Both the position numbers and the translations under genes were made by a program. From Adiantum capillus-veneris (lineage: Eukaryota > Streptophyta > Polypodiopsida > Polypodiales > Pteridaceae), in assembly GCA_014529385.2 (NCBI GenBank), contig CM043944.1, positions 90,317,384-90,377,383 on the forward strand: a DNA stretch of 60,000 nt, read 5' to 3'. Of the stretch, positions 1 through 11,374 are shown one piece after another. Below the pieces are notes generated by a model, which was not told the origin of the DNA, did no database searches, and saw nothing but the letters and a program-made list of their open reading frames with translations. Each line of letters begins with the position of its first letter. Positions within the stretch are counted from its first letter, which is position 1.

Positions 1-279
1 TGTTTGAATGGATGCAGGTGAGGACTCTATCCTTTCTTGGAATCTCTTTGGCTTTGCTGTCGTCCATCTTTCGTATATCAAACTAATCCCACTCTTTGAA
101 GCAGACAGTACAAATGTTCTTTTTTACGATATCGCTAGAATGATACCTCATCCTTATTGCAATGTAAAAAATAATTCTAAGGCTGAGTTGTTTTTGTGCT
201 ACCCCTGGTCACTTGTCTAAAGCCAGCTATCTTTTGAACTTTATGGTTCTTTTGTGCTTATGTATTTAAGGAAAACAAC

Positions 280-363
<84 letters not shown>
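1..363. repeat. Dispersed repeat, copy 1, ending in (AC)n
   Basis: This stretch matches 3,398-3,803 in the same orientation. Both copies begin TGTTTGAA, share CTATCCTTTCTTGGAA and the block from ATAATTCTAA to CACTTGTCTAAA, and end in a long (AC)n run. The intervening single-base and short indel differences suggest an old duplication. No coding capacity is convincing. The copy may be cut by the window edge. Confidence 0.7.
285..363. repeat. (AC)n microsatellite
   Basis: An essentially pure dinucleotide run of about 79 bp at the right end of the dispersed repeat. Confidence 0.98.
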
Positions 364-365
<2 letters not shown>

Positions 366-548
366 GGTCACTTTCTGATTGGATTACTTCCATAATATTG
401 TCCCCAACTACTCATATACCCTTTATGGTATAAATAAACTAATAACTCGGTTGTACTTTCACTCTATTTATTAGACACATAATAGGAGTATGACTTTTTC
501 AGTGGCTAATACCCTTATGACAGTAATCTCGGTAGAGCATATCCTCTT

Positions 549-590
<42 letters not shown>

Positions 591-884
591 ATCTTCGTTT
601 ATTTCCCTCTCCCTTAACAGATAGTACTCCCCTTGAGATATTTTACATCTTCTTAGTCTTCCTCCTTATACTCTCTAGATGCCTTAAAATATGATTTTTA
701 AACCTTTCCCTTCTAGCATAAAACTCCCATATAACTACTAGATTAAATTTCACATGTGGACCCCACCCTTGTTGGGGGCATTGTGGATTACACTACTTTT
801 TTTGACCCTGTCCCTCTCCTTAGATTCTTAAGGTGTCGCCCTTCTCCTATCTAGCACCATGTGGTACACATTAGTAAAGACCTC
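364..884. other. Non-coding, with (CT)n at 553-587
   Basis: AT-rich sequence without a believable ORF. It contains a 35-bp (CT)n run. No transposon end or RNA gene was recognised. Confidence 0.6.
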
Positions 885-922
885 CTGGCATGGCATTTAT
901 TTTCACCCTTAAAATGCTTTTG

Positions 923-976
<54 letters not shown>

Positions 977-1408
977 CTAAGTACTAATACAACTTAAGAT
1001 ATGTATGCACATATATACCTATTCTCTAGGTTTTTTTAATAAAAAAAGCCCTCTCTTTGCATCTCATGATTGTTTTAGGCTAACATAGGCCTTTACCCTT
1101 TGTAGGGTGCCTGAACTATGCGACACCACCCCTTATGGGGGAGAATGTCTCTTTTTCATTTCTAGGGATATTTTTTGAAGGCGAGGTTACATGCGTATTA
1201 AGTGTATCACGCCTACCTTCTTACCCTCTCTACCTCATCTATTAGCGCGTGCTCTGTTTGCACGTGCACGCAGTATAATGCTCCCCTCTTCTCTCTCCAC
1301 CACTATGTCCCCTATGAGGGTTACCATGGTGGCTACCATTTCTAGCCAGAAGCTTTGGGTGTCCAGCTAAGATCGTGGAGGAATCCTATGTGCTGGCCTT
1401 CCTACGTG
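885..1408. repeat. Tandem duplication, unit 1 (524 bp)
   Basis: The unit starts CTGGCATGGCATTTATTTTC and is repeated at 1,409-1,924 with a few per cent divergence. It contains (AC)n at 925-974, a poly-T/poly-A hinge, and the sequence ACACCACCCCTTATGGGGG. Because the copies are adjacent and in the same orientation, unequal exchange or replication slippage is the likely origin. No coding function is seen. Confidence 0.9.
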
Positions 1409-1446
1409 CTGGCATGGCATTTATTTTCACCCTTAAAATGATTTTG

Positions 1447-1496
<50 letters not shown>

Positions 1497-1924
1497 CTAA
1501 GTACTAATACAACTTAAGCTATGTATGCACATATATACCTATTCTCTAGGTTTTTTTTTATAAAAAAAAACCTCTCTTTGCATCTCATGATTGTTTCAAG
1601 CTAACATAGGCCTTTACCCTTTGTAGGGTGCCTGAACTATGAGACACCACCCCTTATGGGGGAGAATGTCTCTTTTTCATTTCTAGGGAGATTTTTTGAA
1701 GGCGAGGTTACATGCGTATTAAGTGTATCAGGCCTGTCTTCTTACCCTCTCTACCTCATCTATTAGGGCGTGCTCTGTTTGCACCTGCACGCAATATAAT
1801 GCTCCCCTGTTCACTCTCCACCACTATGTCCCCTATGAGGGTTACCATGGTGGCTACCATTTCTATCCAGAAGCTTTGGGTGTCGAGCTAAGATCGTGGA
1901 GGAATCCTACGTGCTGGCCTTCCT
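1409..1924. repeat. Tandem duplication, unit 2 (516 bp)
   Basis: Second copy of the unit at 885-1,408, slightly shorter because its (AC)n run (1,449-1,494) is shorter. It ends at GTGCTGGCCTTCCT, where the next sequence departs from unit 1. Confidence 0.9.
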
Positions 1925-1953
1925 CATCACTCCCTTGAGTGTATGGAACACTG

Positions 1954-1960
1954 TATAAAT
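1954..1960 (+). promoter_or_regulatory. Possible TATA box
   Basis: TATAAAT is followed about 30 bp later by CCCCTCACTTAG. The TATA-to-CCCCTCA layout resembles that of the chromovirus LTR promoter at 52,259. No LTR partner or primer site was found beside it, so this may be an LTR relic or chance. Confidence 0.2.
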
Positions 1961-3397
1961 GAGGTGAGGATGGCCTTGAGCCCCTCACTTAGCCTTGTCT
2001 TTGTGTAGTGTATGTGTTTTTGTGTAAAGAGAGATTTGAGGGCTTGTTAGTGGCCTGTCGGCTGTCTAACCATGGACCTGGTGGAAAATGATGGTGCTTC
2101 TCAGGTGCACACTCTGCTAAAAAAAGTCTTTTTTTACTGTTTTGAAAAAACCTCTTCTATTTTTTTGTTGTACCAAATGGTTTTATACTGTGCAGCATAA
2201 GGTAAGCAATAGATTGAGTACTCTATGGGCATGGTTGTTAGCCCAGTGGGCTCGCTTTATAGGTTAAAACTTGGGATGTTCTTTTTCTTAAAGTGGTTCT
2301 TTGTTGAACTTATTGGTATTAGGCATGGTTTTTGATCTTTTTTAGGAGCATGGTTTCTTGCTCCCTTGAACATTTATTGCATCTAGCTAATTGAAATACC
2401 GAGTTGTTTGGAAACAGGTATCTCATGATGTTCAGGGCTCTTTTTGTTCCCAAAACCCCTTGTAAAGTTAAGATACCAGCTTTGTATTATGTTGTTTTTT
2501 GGCGGCCTTTGGGGCGTTGAGATTGGTAACTAGTTGAGATTGTGCTGCCTATGTTTTGATTAAAAAAGGGGGGAGGTTGATATGATGCTTTGATTTGTTA
2601 AATGGAGTAGATACTCCCAACCCAAAACACAAGGCAATGGTACTGTTTGTGAATTTGAGCTCTGTGTATACTGTAGATATCACTCTCTTAGTTACATGCT
2701 TTAAGAAGCCTTTGCTCCATGTAATTAGGAGTGAAGTGTGGATATCACCTTTCGAGTATCGCTCACAGATTTTTTTTTGTAGTTTTTTGATGACAATCCT
2801 ATGACTAGGCAACCTATATCTTGTAAGGGTTTTTTAAGCATGACATTGATTGGTACAATATATGGTGATATAGGGTACTACATGTTTGATTGGATCTTGG
2901 TATTTTGTTTTGGCTTGACATGCTAGACCAAATCTGATGCCTAAACCTAACATAAGGTTTTTTTGAATGAGTGAGTCTGATGTTAGACTACTGTGACTTT
3001 ATGGAGAAAGATGGTAAGAAGATTACCGTGCTGATGAGTTTCTTTGACTAAATAAATAACTTGCAAAATATTTTAGGGGTTTGGGGCTGATTTTGGTTTT
3101 GAGACACTTTGATAAGAAGGGGTGGTTCCCTTTTGATCAGAATGATATGTACATTAATATCTATTAAGGTCTAATTAAAATGGGTCTATATAGAAACCAT
3201 ACATATAATTACTTCCATAAGTCAAAGAGACAATTATGTCTTTTGAAATAATAGAAAAACACACACCTTATACTGGACTACATAGGCACTTTGGACGTTT
3301 GGTTTAAATTAAAAATTTGTAAGTTAGACATGGATAACAATTGATATAGTCCGTTAAGACTTGTAAAATGCATTCAAGGCTAACGTATCTGTTGTCT
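1961..3397. other. Non-coding spacer
   Basis: AT-rich sequence with only short chance ORFs. No protein motif, RNA gene or transposon end was recognised. Confidence 0.5.
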
Positions 3398-3803
<406 letters not shown>

Positions 3804-5497
3804 GTTTAATGTGTTTACGTTCCTTCCAGACCTTCTCCTATGGGGAAAACAATTAGGTAACACATTGCACACATGCATTGCTTGTTGTAGGGATTTTGCC
3901 ATTGATTGAAGACAAAGTATATGCATGTCATACTGAAGTGCTGCAAGGCACATGAAATCTTGCAAGGTCCCAAAAACTTGAGGTTCCTATGTTCAATCTA
4001 GCCCTATATAAAGATCGCAACCTCAAAAATCTCCTCAGATTTAAGTGTCCTATATGTCTCTACTGTAGACAAACATGGCTTCTTGTGGCCAAAGTACAAA
4101 ATTTATGCTCGGCCTTGATATGGTCATTGGTCAATGTTCTTCATAGGTGTTCATTCAATATTTCTCAAGACATACAATACAATTTTTAAAATATTAATCT
4201 ACCATGAGATATTTGTTTCTTACATTGTTTCCAGGTAGAGTACAAATATACACTTTGTTGACATCTTCTTGATGGTTCTAGCATCATCATGGTTTCTTTT
4301 GAATGTCTCGTAATTAAATAAGCATACAATTAGGTAATAATACTTCATGGTACATTCTATAGAGGTATTTATCATCATATTATGATATTAGCCAAGAGAG
4401 CACCCCTAGTTCTATGTGTGGAGTTGACATTGTAAGATGTTGAATTTATTTCTATGTCATCTTAAGAGCATCATCCAAGAAACATTTCTTGAGAGGAAGA
4501 CTTCTATTTAAATTCAATAGCATGAAAAATAGTTTTTAAAACATCACCATGTAATAAAGCTATTGTTACATCCATTTGGACTAGCTCTAGGTCATCAGTA
4601 GCAACTAATCAAAGCAACAATGTCAGCGTCTCCATTTTGACCACTGGATTTTTTTTTCATTAAAATCTATGGCATACTCTTGCTTGAATCCCTTAGCTAC
4701 TGATCAAGCTTTGTATTTCCCAACATTGGATGCAAATTTTCATTTGTAGACCTATTTACAAGGCAATGCTTTCTTACCTCTTGGCAATGGAACCAAATAC
4801 CAAGTTTTGTTCTTTTCCATGCTAGAAAACTCACCGTTCCCATTGAGTTGTATCCTTGGCTAGCATGGCCTCTTTGTGATAAAAAATCTCACCTTTATCT
4901 ATTAGCAACACCAAATCAATGCCAAAAACAAACCACTCTGGGACAAAAAATGCATAGAAATACTCTCTGAGCAGTAGGCATAAACTAGAGAGTAGCAAAA
5001 TATATGTACACACTGTCAAACTGACAAATGATTGTTGACATGGCATCAAAGCACCTAGTCCTCTCTATACATGGCCTATGATAAGGATACCATATGGCAA
5101 TCTTCAAAGACCTAATCCACCTCGCACTATGTAACCCAACCCCCAGCGTTTGGTTTCAAAAAACCTCACGTACGACCGTCACAAAAGGCTAAGCAATGAC
5201 ATGACTATATGACAGTCTCAAAAATGACCATCTTCTTGACCAGGTCTCAAAAATGGCCAAGACTACTGTACTGGCCAAGATGGCTCCGTAAATGCATACT
5301 AAGGTAGTATCCATAACAAACATAAATATGATAATCTTTGCAATAAGTAGGATATGCACTCAAATAGGCACCAATCACAATGCAAGCAATAACTACAAAT
5401 CCCACCAAAAATGCAATCTAAGAGTAGACCAAAAGTTGGTCAACACCTACTACATGCTCTCAATGATAGAGATAACCACACTGCCAACCATAGATGC
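3804..5497. other. Non-coding spacer
   Basis: AT-rich DNA with only short ORFs lacking recognisable motifs. Nothing is annotated here. Confidence 0.5.
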
Positions 5498-5519
5498 TTG
5501 TTGACCCATGGGTCAACAA
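5498..5519. repeat. Perfect 22-bp palindrome at the LTR start
   Basis: TTGTTGACCCA is followed directly by its exact reverse complement TGGGTCAACAA. The proposed LTR begins at the TG inside it (5,499), so the palindrome would sit at the outer tip of U3. Confidence 0.85.
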
Positions 5520-6438
5520 CATGAAATAACTCGACCTTATTCTCTAAAATTTATGAAATGCTGTGGATTATGGTTAGAAACATCACTTGTAATAAGTAGC
5601 TAGTCTAGTTACAGAAGCCGGGGTGCAATGGCACTTCTAGATTGTAAATACAAAGCCATTTTATCCCTTGAACTCTATTTTAGGTTTAACCTATGGTAGC
5701 CTTAGTATATAAGGTCCCTATCATTTTGTATGAAGAGAAATTTTATCATAATCAAGGTTTAAGCCGCCGTCGACTGTGTGTGTGAGAGAAAGAGAGAGCG
5801 TGAGCTTCATCCTGGTGCTACTCCCCGCTCGCTCATTGCATTGGAGAGCCGATTTCACCATTGTAATAGGCTCGATGTGAGAGCTACGCAACAATGCTAA
5901 GAATTTCACGCAAGACAGAGCACGCATGTTGATGCATCTATGACCCATTTGTGGTTGTAAGTGTATCAAACAATGTCTCTTTTTTGCTTTCAAGTAGTCA
6001 TTAGAATCGTGGCGACATAAGCTACACATATGTACTCATAGACTTCAATTTTAGGCACTTTTGAAATCCGACTCTGTCTTTATACATGTTTTTTGCAAAT
6101 GGATCTAGAGTGAGGGTTTTGATTCCAGAGGCTTTGGAACAGGTGTATCCTAGAGAGGGGATGTTGTTCCTTAAGTTTCATACGATTCTGGTTTGGTTTA
6201 GTGAGTTTCCTTCCGTTTGTGTCTATGTGGTTGTGTGGTGTAGTTGAGAGCAATGAGATTCTGGTTTGTGGTTTAGTTAGCCTTCCAGAGTGTTGTATGC
6301 ATGGGATGGTCTCAGCTTGACAAGCAAAAGAGATTTCCTCCGTGCACCTATCGTGTCCTCTATGTCCTTGATTGACATTCTGTTGATCTAGGTATTGTTG
6401 CATGCACTTCATAGGTGTTGTGATTCACTCCCACAACA
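5499..6438 (+). mobile_element. Element A 5' LTR
   Basis: The proposed LTR runs from TGTTGACC to CCACAACA, giving TG...CA ends and a length of about 940 bp. A TATA box (TATATAAG) lies at 5,706. A tRNA-Asp primer site follows immediately. The last ~170 bp are repeated on the opposite strand at 38,980-39,145, and the stretch around 5,770-5,890 is repeated at 31,100-31,240. Both matches support this as LTR sequence. No second LTR was found, so the left end is inferred from the TG only. Confidence 0.6.
5706..5713 (+). promoter_or_regulatory. TATA box of the element A LTR
   Basis: TATATAAG lies inside the LTR about 730 bp upstream of the primer site, followed by GTCCCTATCATTTTG. It is the only strong TATA motif in the proposed U3. 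Confidence 0.45.
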
Positions 6439-6458
6439 TTGGCGCCATTGCCGGGGAC
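6439..6458 (+). promoter_or_regulatory. Primer binding site complementary to tRNA-Asp
   Basis: TTGGCGCCATTGCCGGGGAC follows the LTR. From memory, the 3' end of plant tRNA-Asp(GUC) would pair with TGGCGCCGTTGCCGGGGA, so 17 of 18 positions match. A degraded copy of the same site lies on the minus strand near 38,935. Confidence 0.85.
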
Positions 6459-6995
6459 ACAAGGACTTGAGTAGGTGATCCTACTAACACTCATGTGATG
6501 GTTGCTTGCTTTAGTTTTGACTAAAGAGAGCGTTTTTCTTAAGTGGATCTGGAAGATGTTATTCCGAGATCAAGTGGATAGCCAGGAAGCGTGTGTCTTG
6601 ACGAGGGTCTGCGACTAGGTAGATTTAATTAGGATTTGTAGTATTAGTTGTAGATTATAGTAATTGTTCGTGGTTGAGTTCTTTGTGAGGCGATAAAAGC
6701 ATTTTCTAGTCTGTGTGTGGCATTGCAGCATTTTTCTACTCATAAATGAAAAACCCCATATGATTTGTAGGAGTAGCTTTAGGTAAGTGATCTGATTCTG
6801 ATATAGATCTATTCTTCATTGATTTATTTTCTGAAGTGCTTGTTTGCATTTGAAATCATTGAAAAGTCTTCTTTTAAGGGTAAAAATGCAATAAACAGCT
6901 ATCTATTGGCATATTTTCATGACTGTTTGGTGATGTGCATATAAGAGAGCATGTGTAAGAATTCTGTGTAGAAAAATTAAAATTCTATAAACTTG
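6459..6995 (+). other. Element A leader, first part
   Basis: Non-coding. It starts ACAAGGACTTGAGTAGGT, a segment conserved in the minus-strand relic at 38,750-38,930. No palindromes are present until 6,996. Confidence 0.5.
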
Positions 6996-8772
6996 GACAT
7001 CATACGCATATGATGTCTCAAGAGGCATTTGGAGACCAAATTTGAAAAATCTGACTACACCAGAGTATTTAGAAGGGGGTTTGACCCTAGATACACACTG
7101 AGCTAGAGTTTTGACCAACTCTTGATGTCCAAAAGACAAAAAACGGAGTGTCAGAAATGGAAAAAAGAAAACTTGTGATCCTGAGCACACTTTTGCATGA
7201 AAATTGGTAGAAGTGCTTGAAGGGCCAATGCTGAAGACTTGGGGATGCATGTGAATGTATTCTGACAAAAAATCCACCAGTAGATATCATACACGTATGA
7301 TGTCACAAGGCTAATTCTAGCAGCAAAAGTGAACTTTTGACAGTATATCCATCTTTTGCATGTTATGTTTAGCACATATACCAAATTTCACTTTATTTGG
7401 ACATATAGATTGAGAATTGGGGGGATTTTACTCTTTTAAGGTATTTCCTTGCCAAAAGTGATACAATTTTGATGTCCAAAATTTGATACATCAAGGAGCA
7501 CCTGTGGTAGAAATAGAAGTCCATGCTGACCACCTAGAAATCATACACGTATGATGTCTTAGAGGCCCAATCGGAGGTCAAAAGTCACAATGATTGCATC
7601 CTTGTGATCTACAACATTTAGGAAGCATATATGCCAAATTTCATTAAGTTTGAAGCATTTTTGGGCTTGCAAAGGCCATCAGATGCATCTAGGCAAGTGA
7701 TTGCTTGAATTGATCATAACTTGCACAAAAAGTGTTGAAATTCAATTATGAAACTTGCTATGGGTTGCCAGTGTAGTGAGGAACCTCTAGAGTGAATTTC
7801 ACTTCAAACTGACCAAGTAAACATCATACGCATATGATGTCTAAAGGGCACTTTTAGGGACCAAAATTGACATTTGAGCTTACAAGTTCATTCAATTCTG
7901 AGCACATAGACATCATACGCGTATATATCTCAAGTCCAGATCTAAAAGTCCAATTGCACTTTTTACCTCACAAAGGGTTGGGAAGTGATGATAAGCATGT
8001 TTGCAAAATTTCATCTCATTTGGACTCATATTTTTGAGTTCAAGGAGATTTTTGCAGATACAAGAAGTTAAAGGTGAGAAAGTAGTGATTTTGAACAATT
8101 TTGACATCCAAAATTTGATGTGATCACATATTCTTGTTGTATGCATCAAGGAGTACCTAGGGTAGAAATCTAAGTGAACTATGAGCCAAAAAACATCATA
8201 CATGTATGATGTCTTAGAGGCAAGATCTAGGTAAATCAGACATCTGAGTATACCCTAGTGTCCTAGAGCATAAAAGAAGTCCCTAGCCAAAATTTCATTG
8301 AATTTGGAGCATGTTTAGGCTTGCAAAGTCCAAAAGATGGAAATTGGGAAAGGTTCATGCTTGTATTGACCATAACTTGCACAAAAAATGTTCAAATTGA
8401 ATTATGAAAGTTGCTGAGAGTTGCTTGAGTGACAAGGAGTCTTTGGGACAAAAGTCACTTCATTATGGCACAAAAGACATCATATGTGCATGATGTCTCA
8501 AGTGTCAAATTAGTGGTCAAAACTCACATACGAGCTCACAAAGTGTTTGCCAGCATAAAATAAGCCTAGAGACCTGTCAATTTGGATCACTTTTGGCTTA
8601 GTTAACCTCCTAGGGAAGTTGTAGGAACCAAGCAAAAAAAGGAGTGAAATACTTGTCTAAAAGTTTTAGAATCACAAACTGAGACTTGGAGTGGTTAGAG
8701 TACATCAAGGAGAGTCTACAATTGAAGTTTGGAGAAAATATGAGTCAGTAAACATCATACGCGTATGAAGTC
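6996..8772 (+). repeat. Leader array of eight 22-bp palindromes (element A)
   Basis: Eight copies of GACATCATACG joined to its complement CGTATGATGTC start at about 6,996, 7,283, 7,537, 7,820, 7,909, 8,192, 8,476 and 8,750. Most spacings are 254-287 bp; one is 89 bp. The central four bases vary (GCAT, ACGT, GCGT, ATGT). Between palindromes, other motifs recur, for example CATCAAGGAG near 7,492, 8,147 and 8,707, and CATAACTTGCACAAAAA at about 7,715 and 8,372. The array is therefore a degenerate higher-order tandem repeat. No ORF is conserved through it. It lies between the primer site and gag, where packaging or translational signals would be expected. Confidence 0.9.
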
Positions 8773-9105
8773 TCCAGGCACAGATTCACTGTTTGGGGCA
8801 TAAATTGAGCTTCCAGTATCAGATTCATAAACTTTTTTTTATCAAAACGAAGCTCAAGAGTAGCTCTACAAGATCTAGTGTCAACTTCCTTTGATCCTTA
8901 ATTGTTGGTCGGTGTCCGAAAAATGTTTTTTTAAGGCTTCAAAATTCATCCGGAAGTTGGGGGCGTCTAAAACTAACAATTTGAGAGAATTGTGAGAAAA
9001 CGGTTGCGGTTTTGGACATAGTTTTGACTTTTCCCTAACCAAAGCACTTGAACACATTGGCATAAGTCTTTTTGTATCAAGCTAAAGCTATTAAGCACAG
9101 ATATC

Positions 9106-9470
9106 ATGTCCTCTTTAGAGTCAAACACAAATTACACAAGCTCTAGGATCCCAACAATAGAGGAACATCCGCCCATAATGGATCTTCCAAACTTGAAGTT
9201 GCTAAAGACCAATTTTGTGGAGAGAGTTTGGATTACAGATCATGAGAGTGAAGGATTGTATAGATACATTGGCGGCAGTGAGGTTAACCTTTATAGGTGC
9301 TCAGAGACATAGCTAACGGATTACAAACTCTTATATGTCTATACACACGGAGTCAAGTACCAATAGAAATTTATAGTTGTTGACAAGTATAGACGAGAAT
9401 ACAGAGTTGTAGAAAGAAAAAATCCATGGACTACATTAAAAACAGGTGGATATTTGGTCAATGAAGGACC
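9106..9470 (+). pseudogene. Element A gag N-terminal remnant
   Basis: The first readable piece begins MSSLESNTNY and contains DHESEGLYRYIGGSEVNLYR. This aligns with KHESEGIVAYFRSKEPYVN in element B at 33,220-33,290. Reading continues past stops through KFIVVDKYRREYRVV, which corresponds to VFVDRYG-EYQRIL in B. This N-terminal region has no family name that I recognise; it is assigned to gag because it precedes the capsid core in both elements. Several stop codons make it non-functional. Confidence 0.6.
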
Positions 9471-9732
9471 ATAGATACCTCCACCAAGCACGGGGATTCC
9501 TACGAGAATTCCAAAAAGGGAGCCACTTGGATTCCCTTCTAGAGCGATAATGAGAGACGAAATGATCACAGAGATGGCAAATATGCCTCGTCAAGGACCA
9601 ATCTCCAAGAGAACAACCAATCCCTTTGAAGAAGAACCTAGCTATAGTAGAAGGCCATAAGTGAGAGAAGGATTGTAGGAGTCTATGGCTAGACTTATGG
9701 TAGACAATCAACGGGTTAGACCATCCCAAGTC

Positions 9733-10407
9733 TAGAAATGGGTAAACAGGAAATACTCCAGAGATAAAGATCCGAAAGATCATGTAGCGGATTTCAGAAG
9801 AGTAATTAGAGCAAAGGAGGTTTTGGATTTTGCAGCACGGTTTGCGGGATTTGGACTAACTATGGAAGAGGTGATGTGGCTACATGTTTTGACTCAGTAG
9901 AAAAACTTGATTTTGAGACTCAAGACGAGCTGTTTAAGGAGTTCATTGAAGAATTCCTGCAAAAAGACATAGGTCACAATACGGTTTTGCAATTCGTAGA
10001 TTCAAACAGAAAGAGGGTGAATCAATACGTAAAGTGACATTATGCCTCAAGAGATGTGTTAAGCTTTTTTTTTGAGAGCAGAACTACCTACGCAGGCACG
10101 ACTAATGCTGATCTTTATCGAGGAAATAAGACATGCAGGCCTTCAAAAGGATCCGCATATGATAAGAAGCATGATGCTAAACAAATTGATCAAAGAAGCT
10201 CTTTATCTAGTGGATAACTGTGAGGAATATAGAGAAAAGGATTGTAAGAGTCAAGCGGATGACACATCCTCTCAGCACAATGATTCACGAATGAGTGAGT
10301 CCATTGCAAAACCAGCAGCACCTATCGATCAAGAAAAGTTCATCAATGAAATGGTCAAGAGGTTAACTCTTCTTGTAACGTCTGATCCAAGGGAGCCTAA
10401 GTGGTGA
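9733..10407 (+). pseudogene. Element A gag capsid core (retrotransposon gag)
   Basis: The nucleotide sequence is plainly homologous to the better preserved copy at 33,905-34,640. It encodes a stretch like KDPKDHVADFRRVIRA followed by FAARFAGFGLTM, then a one-base shift, then the F-E-EF-EEF region. The last piece (10,072-10,407) reads LPTQARLMLIF and then LIKEALYLVDNCEEYREK, matching B. The fold is that of a Ty3/gypsy capsid (particle assembly and RNA packaging). Stops at 9,898 and near 10,035, plus frameshifts, disable it. Confidence 0.75.
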
Positions 10408-10724
10408 AAAATTGAGAGGAAATGGACAAACCATACGAGGGAAGAGTGTTATTATAGCATGGAATATGCTAGGGAGAGGTATGTACAACGTGTTCTAGTA
10501 GCAACTACTCCACCTAGATACGTTACGTGGAATGCGCCAGGTCCAATAGGAGTTTCAAGGCCACATCATGTCTTAGGAAAACAACCTCCACTGCCATGGG
10601 ATAGAATGCCAGTAGGGACATGAGATACATGCCAATGTGGGAAGCATCTAATAAACAAGTTCTAGTACCAAATACAACGTATTATAATTATCAAAGCGGG
10701 TACTGCCCTTCAAAGTGACAAAAG
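10408..10724 (+). pseudogene. Element A gag linker remnant
   Basis: Proline-rich linker equivalent to 34,640-34,960 of element B. Recognisable pieces include the PGPIGVSRP-like segment near 10,540 and a tyrosine/asparagine-rich stretch near 10,680. It is fragmented in all frames. Confidence 0.5.
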
Positions 10725-10937
10725 ATGATAGAAACACATGGAGTCGTGAAGCCGGGACAACCACTTGGTCAAACAATGTCCCCCAACGGAGATCACACAA
10801 GTAAATTCCCATTGTCTGAATGTGGCATTATTCACTTGATCCTCGACTGTAAAAAAACCCTAACCGAGTCAGAAAGAGCACAACAAATATCTCAAGAATT
10901 GTTCAGATATCTAGTAGCTCAGAAAATGAAAACGTAG
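10725..10937 (+). pseudogene. Element A nucleocapsid zinc-knuckle remnant
   Basis: The reading CGIIHLILDC near the middle of this 70-residue frame keeps C-x2-type spacing and aligns with CGVTHLIPDC of element B (35,190-35,220). The upstream knuckle has lost its cysteines. In gag, CCHC knuckles bind genomic RNA during packaging. This copy can no longer chelate zinc normally. Confidence 0.6.
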
Positions 10938-11374
10938 TACCAATTCAAGTAGTTACAAGAGTACGAGCTCAAAAGGAAGCTGCACAGGATCCAGAGACAG
11001 AGAAAACAAAAACTGACACGAGTCTAGAGACAGGTGAACTAAAGACTGACACACCTAGTCATAAAACCAAGAGCAAACATAATAGTTGGAAATCTAGAAA
11101 GGCTAGGATGAAAGCATGTAGGGAATGAGAGCAAAAATCCCTAGCTGATGAGCTCACCCAAGCTAAAGAGAAGATAACACAACATGAGGAAAGGGTTGCA
11201 CCTTCTCTTACGCAGACGTCTCAAAATCCTAAAGAACTATCCATAGAGGAGATATAAAAAAGTGCTAGTTCAAGAGGATCAGTGTTGGTCGAGAAGGTTA
11301 ATGAGCCATTAGATGCCCTCTTAAAAGCCTATGAAGTGCGGCTCAAAAGCAACCAAAGCCAAGAATAGAGGTGG

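Noticed and set aside
1954-1990. Another self-priming LTR like the one at 52,259
   Set aside because: The TATA-to-CCCCTCA layout is similar, but no complement of the following ACTTAGCCTTGTC was found downstream.
2308-2325. Initiator-Met primer site (TTGGTATTAGGCATGG)
   Set aside because: Matches only the first 10 bases and has no LTR end upstream.
5721-6412. Minus-strand ORFs of 102 and 110 residues
   Set aside because: They overlap the element A LTR in antisense, have low-complexity composition and no motif.
6903-7384. Overlapping minus-strand ORFs in the element A leader
   Set aside because: They cross the palindrome array, are not conserved between array units, and overlap each other in several frames.
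6996-8772. CRISPR-like array
   Set aside because: The repeats are short palindromes spaced ~280 bp apart inside a plant retroelement leader. Spacers are not of uniform short length and no cas genes exist.
9339-9783. Minus-strand ORFs of 76 and 115 residues
   Set aside because: Antisense shadows of the element A gag, which has support from its homologue in element B.
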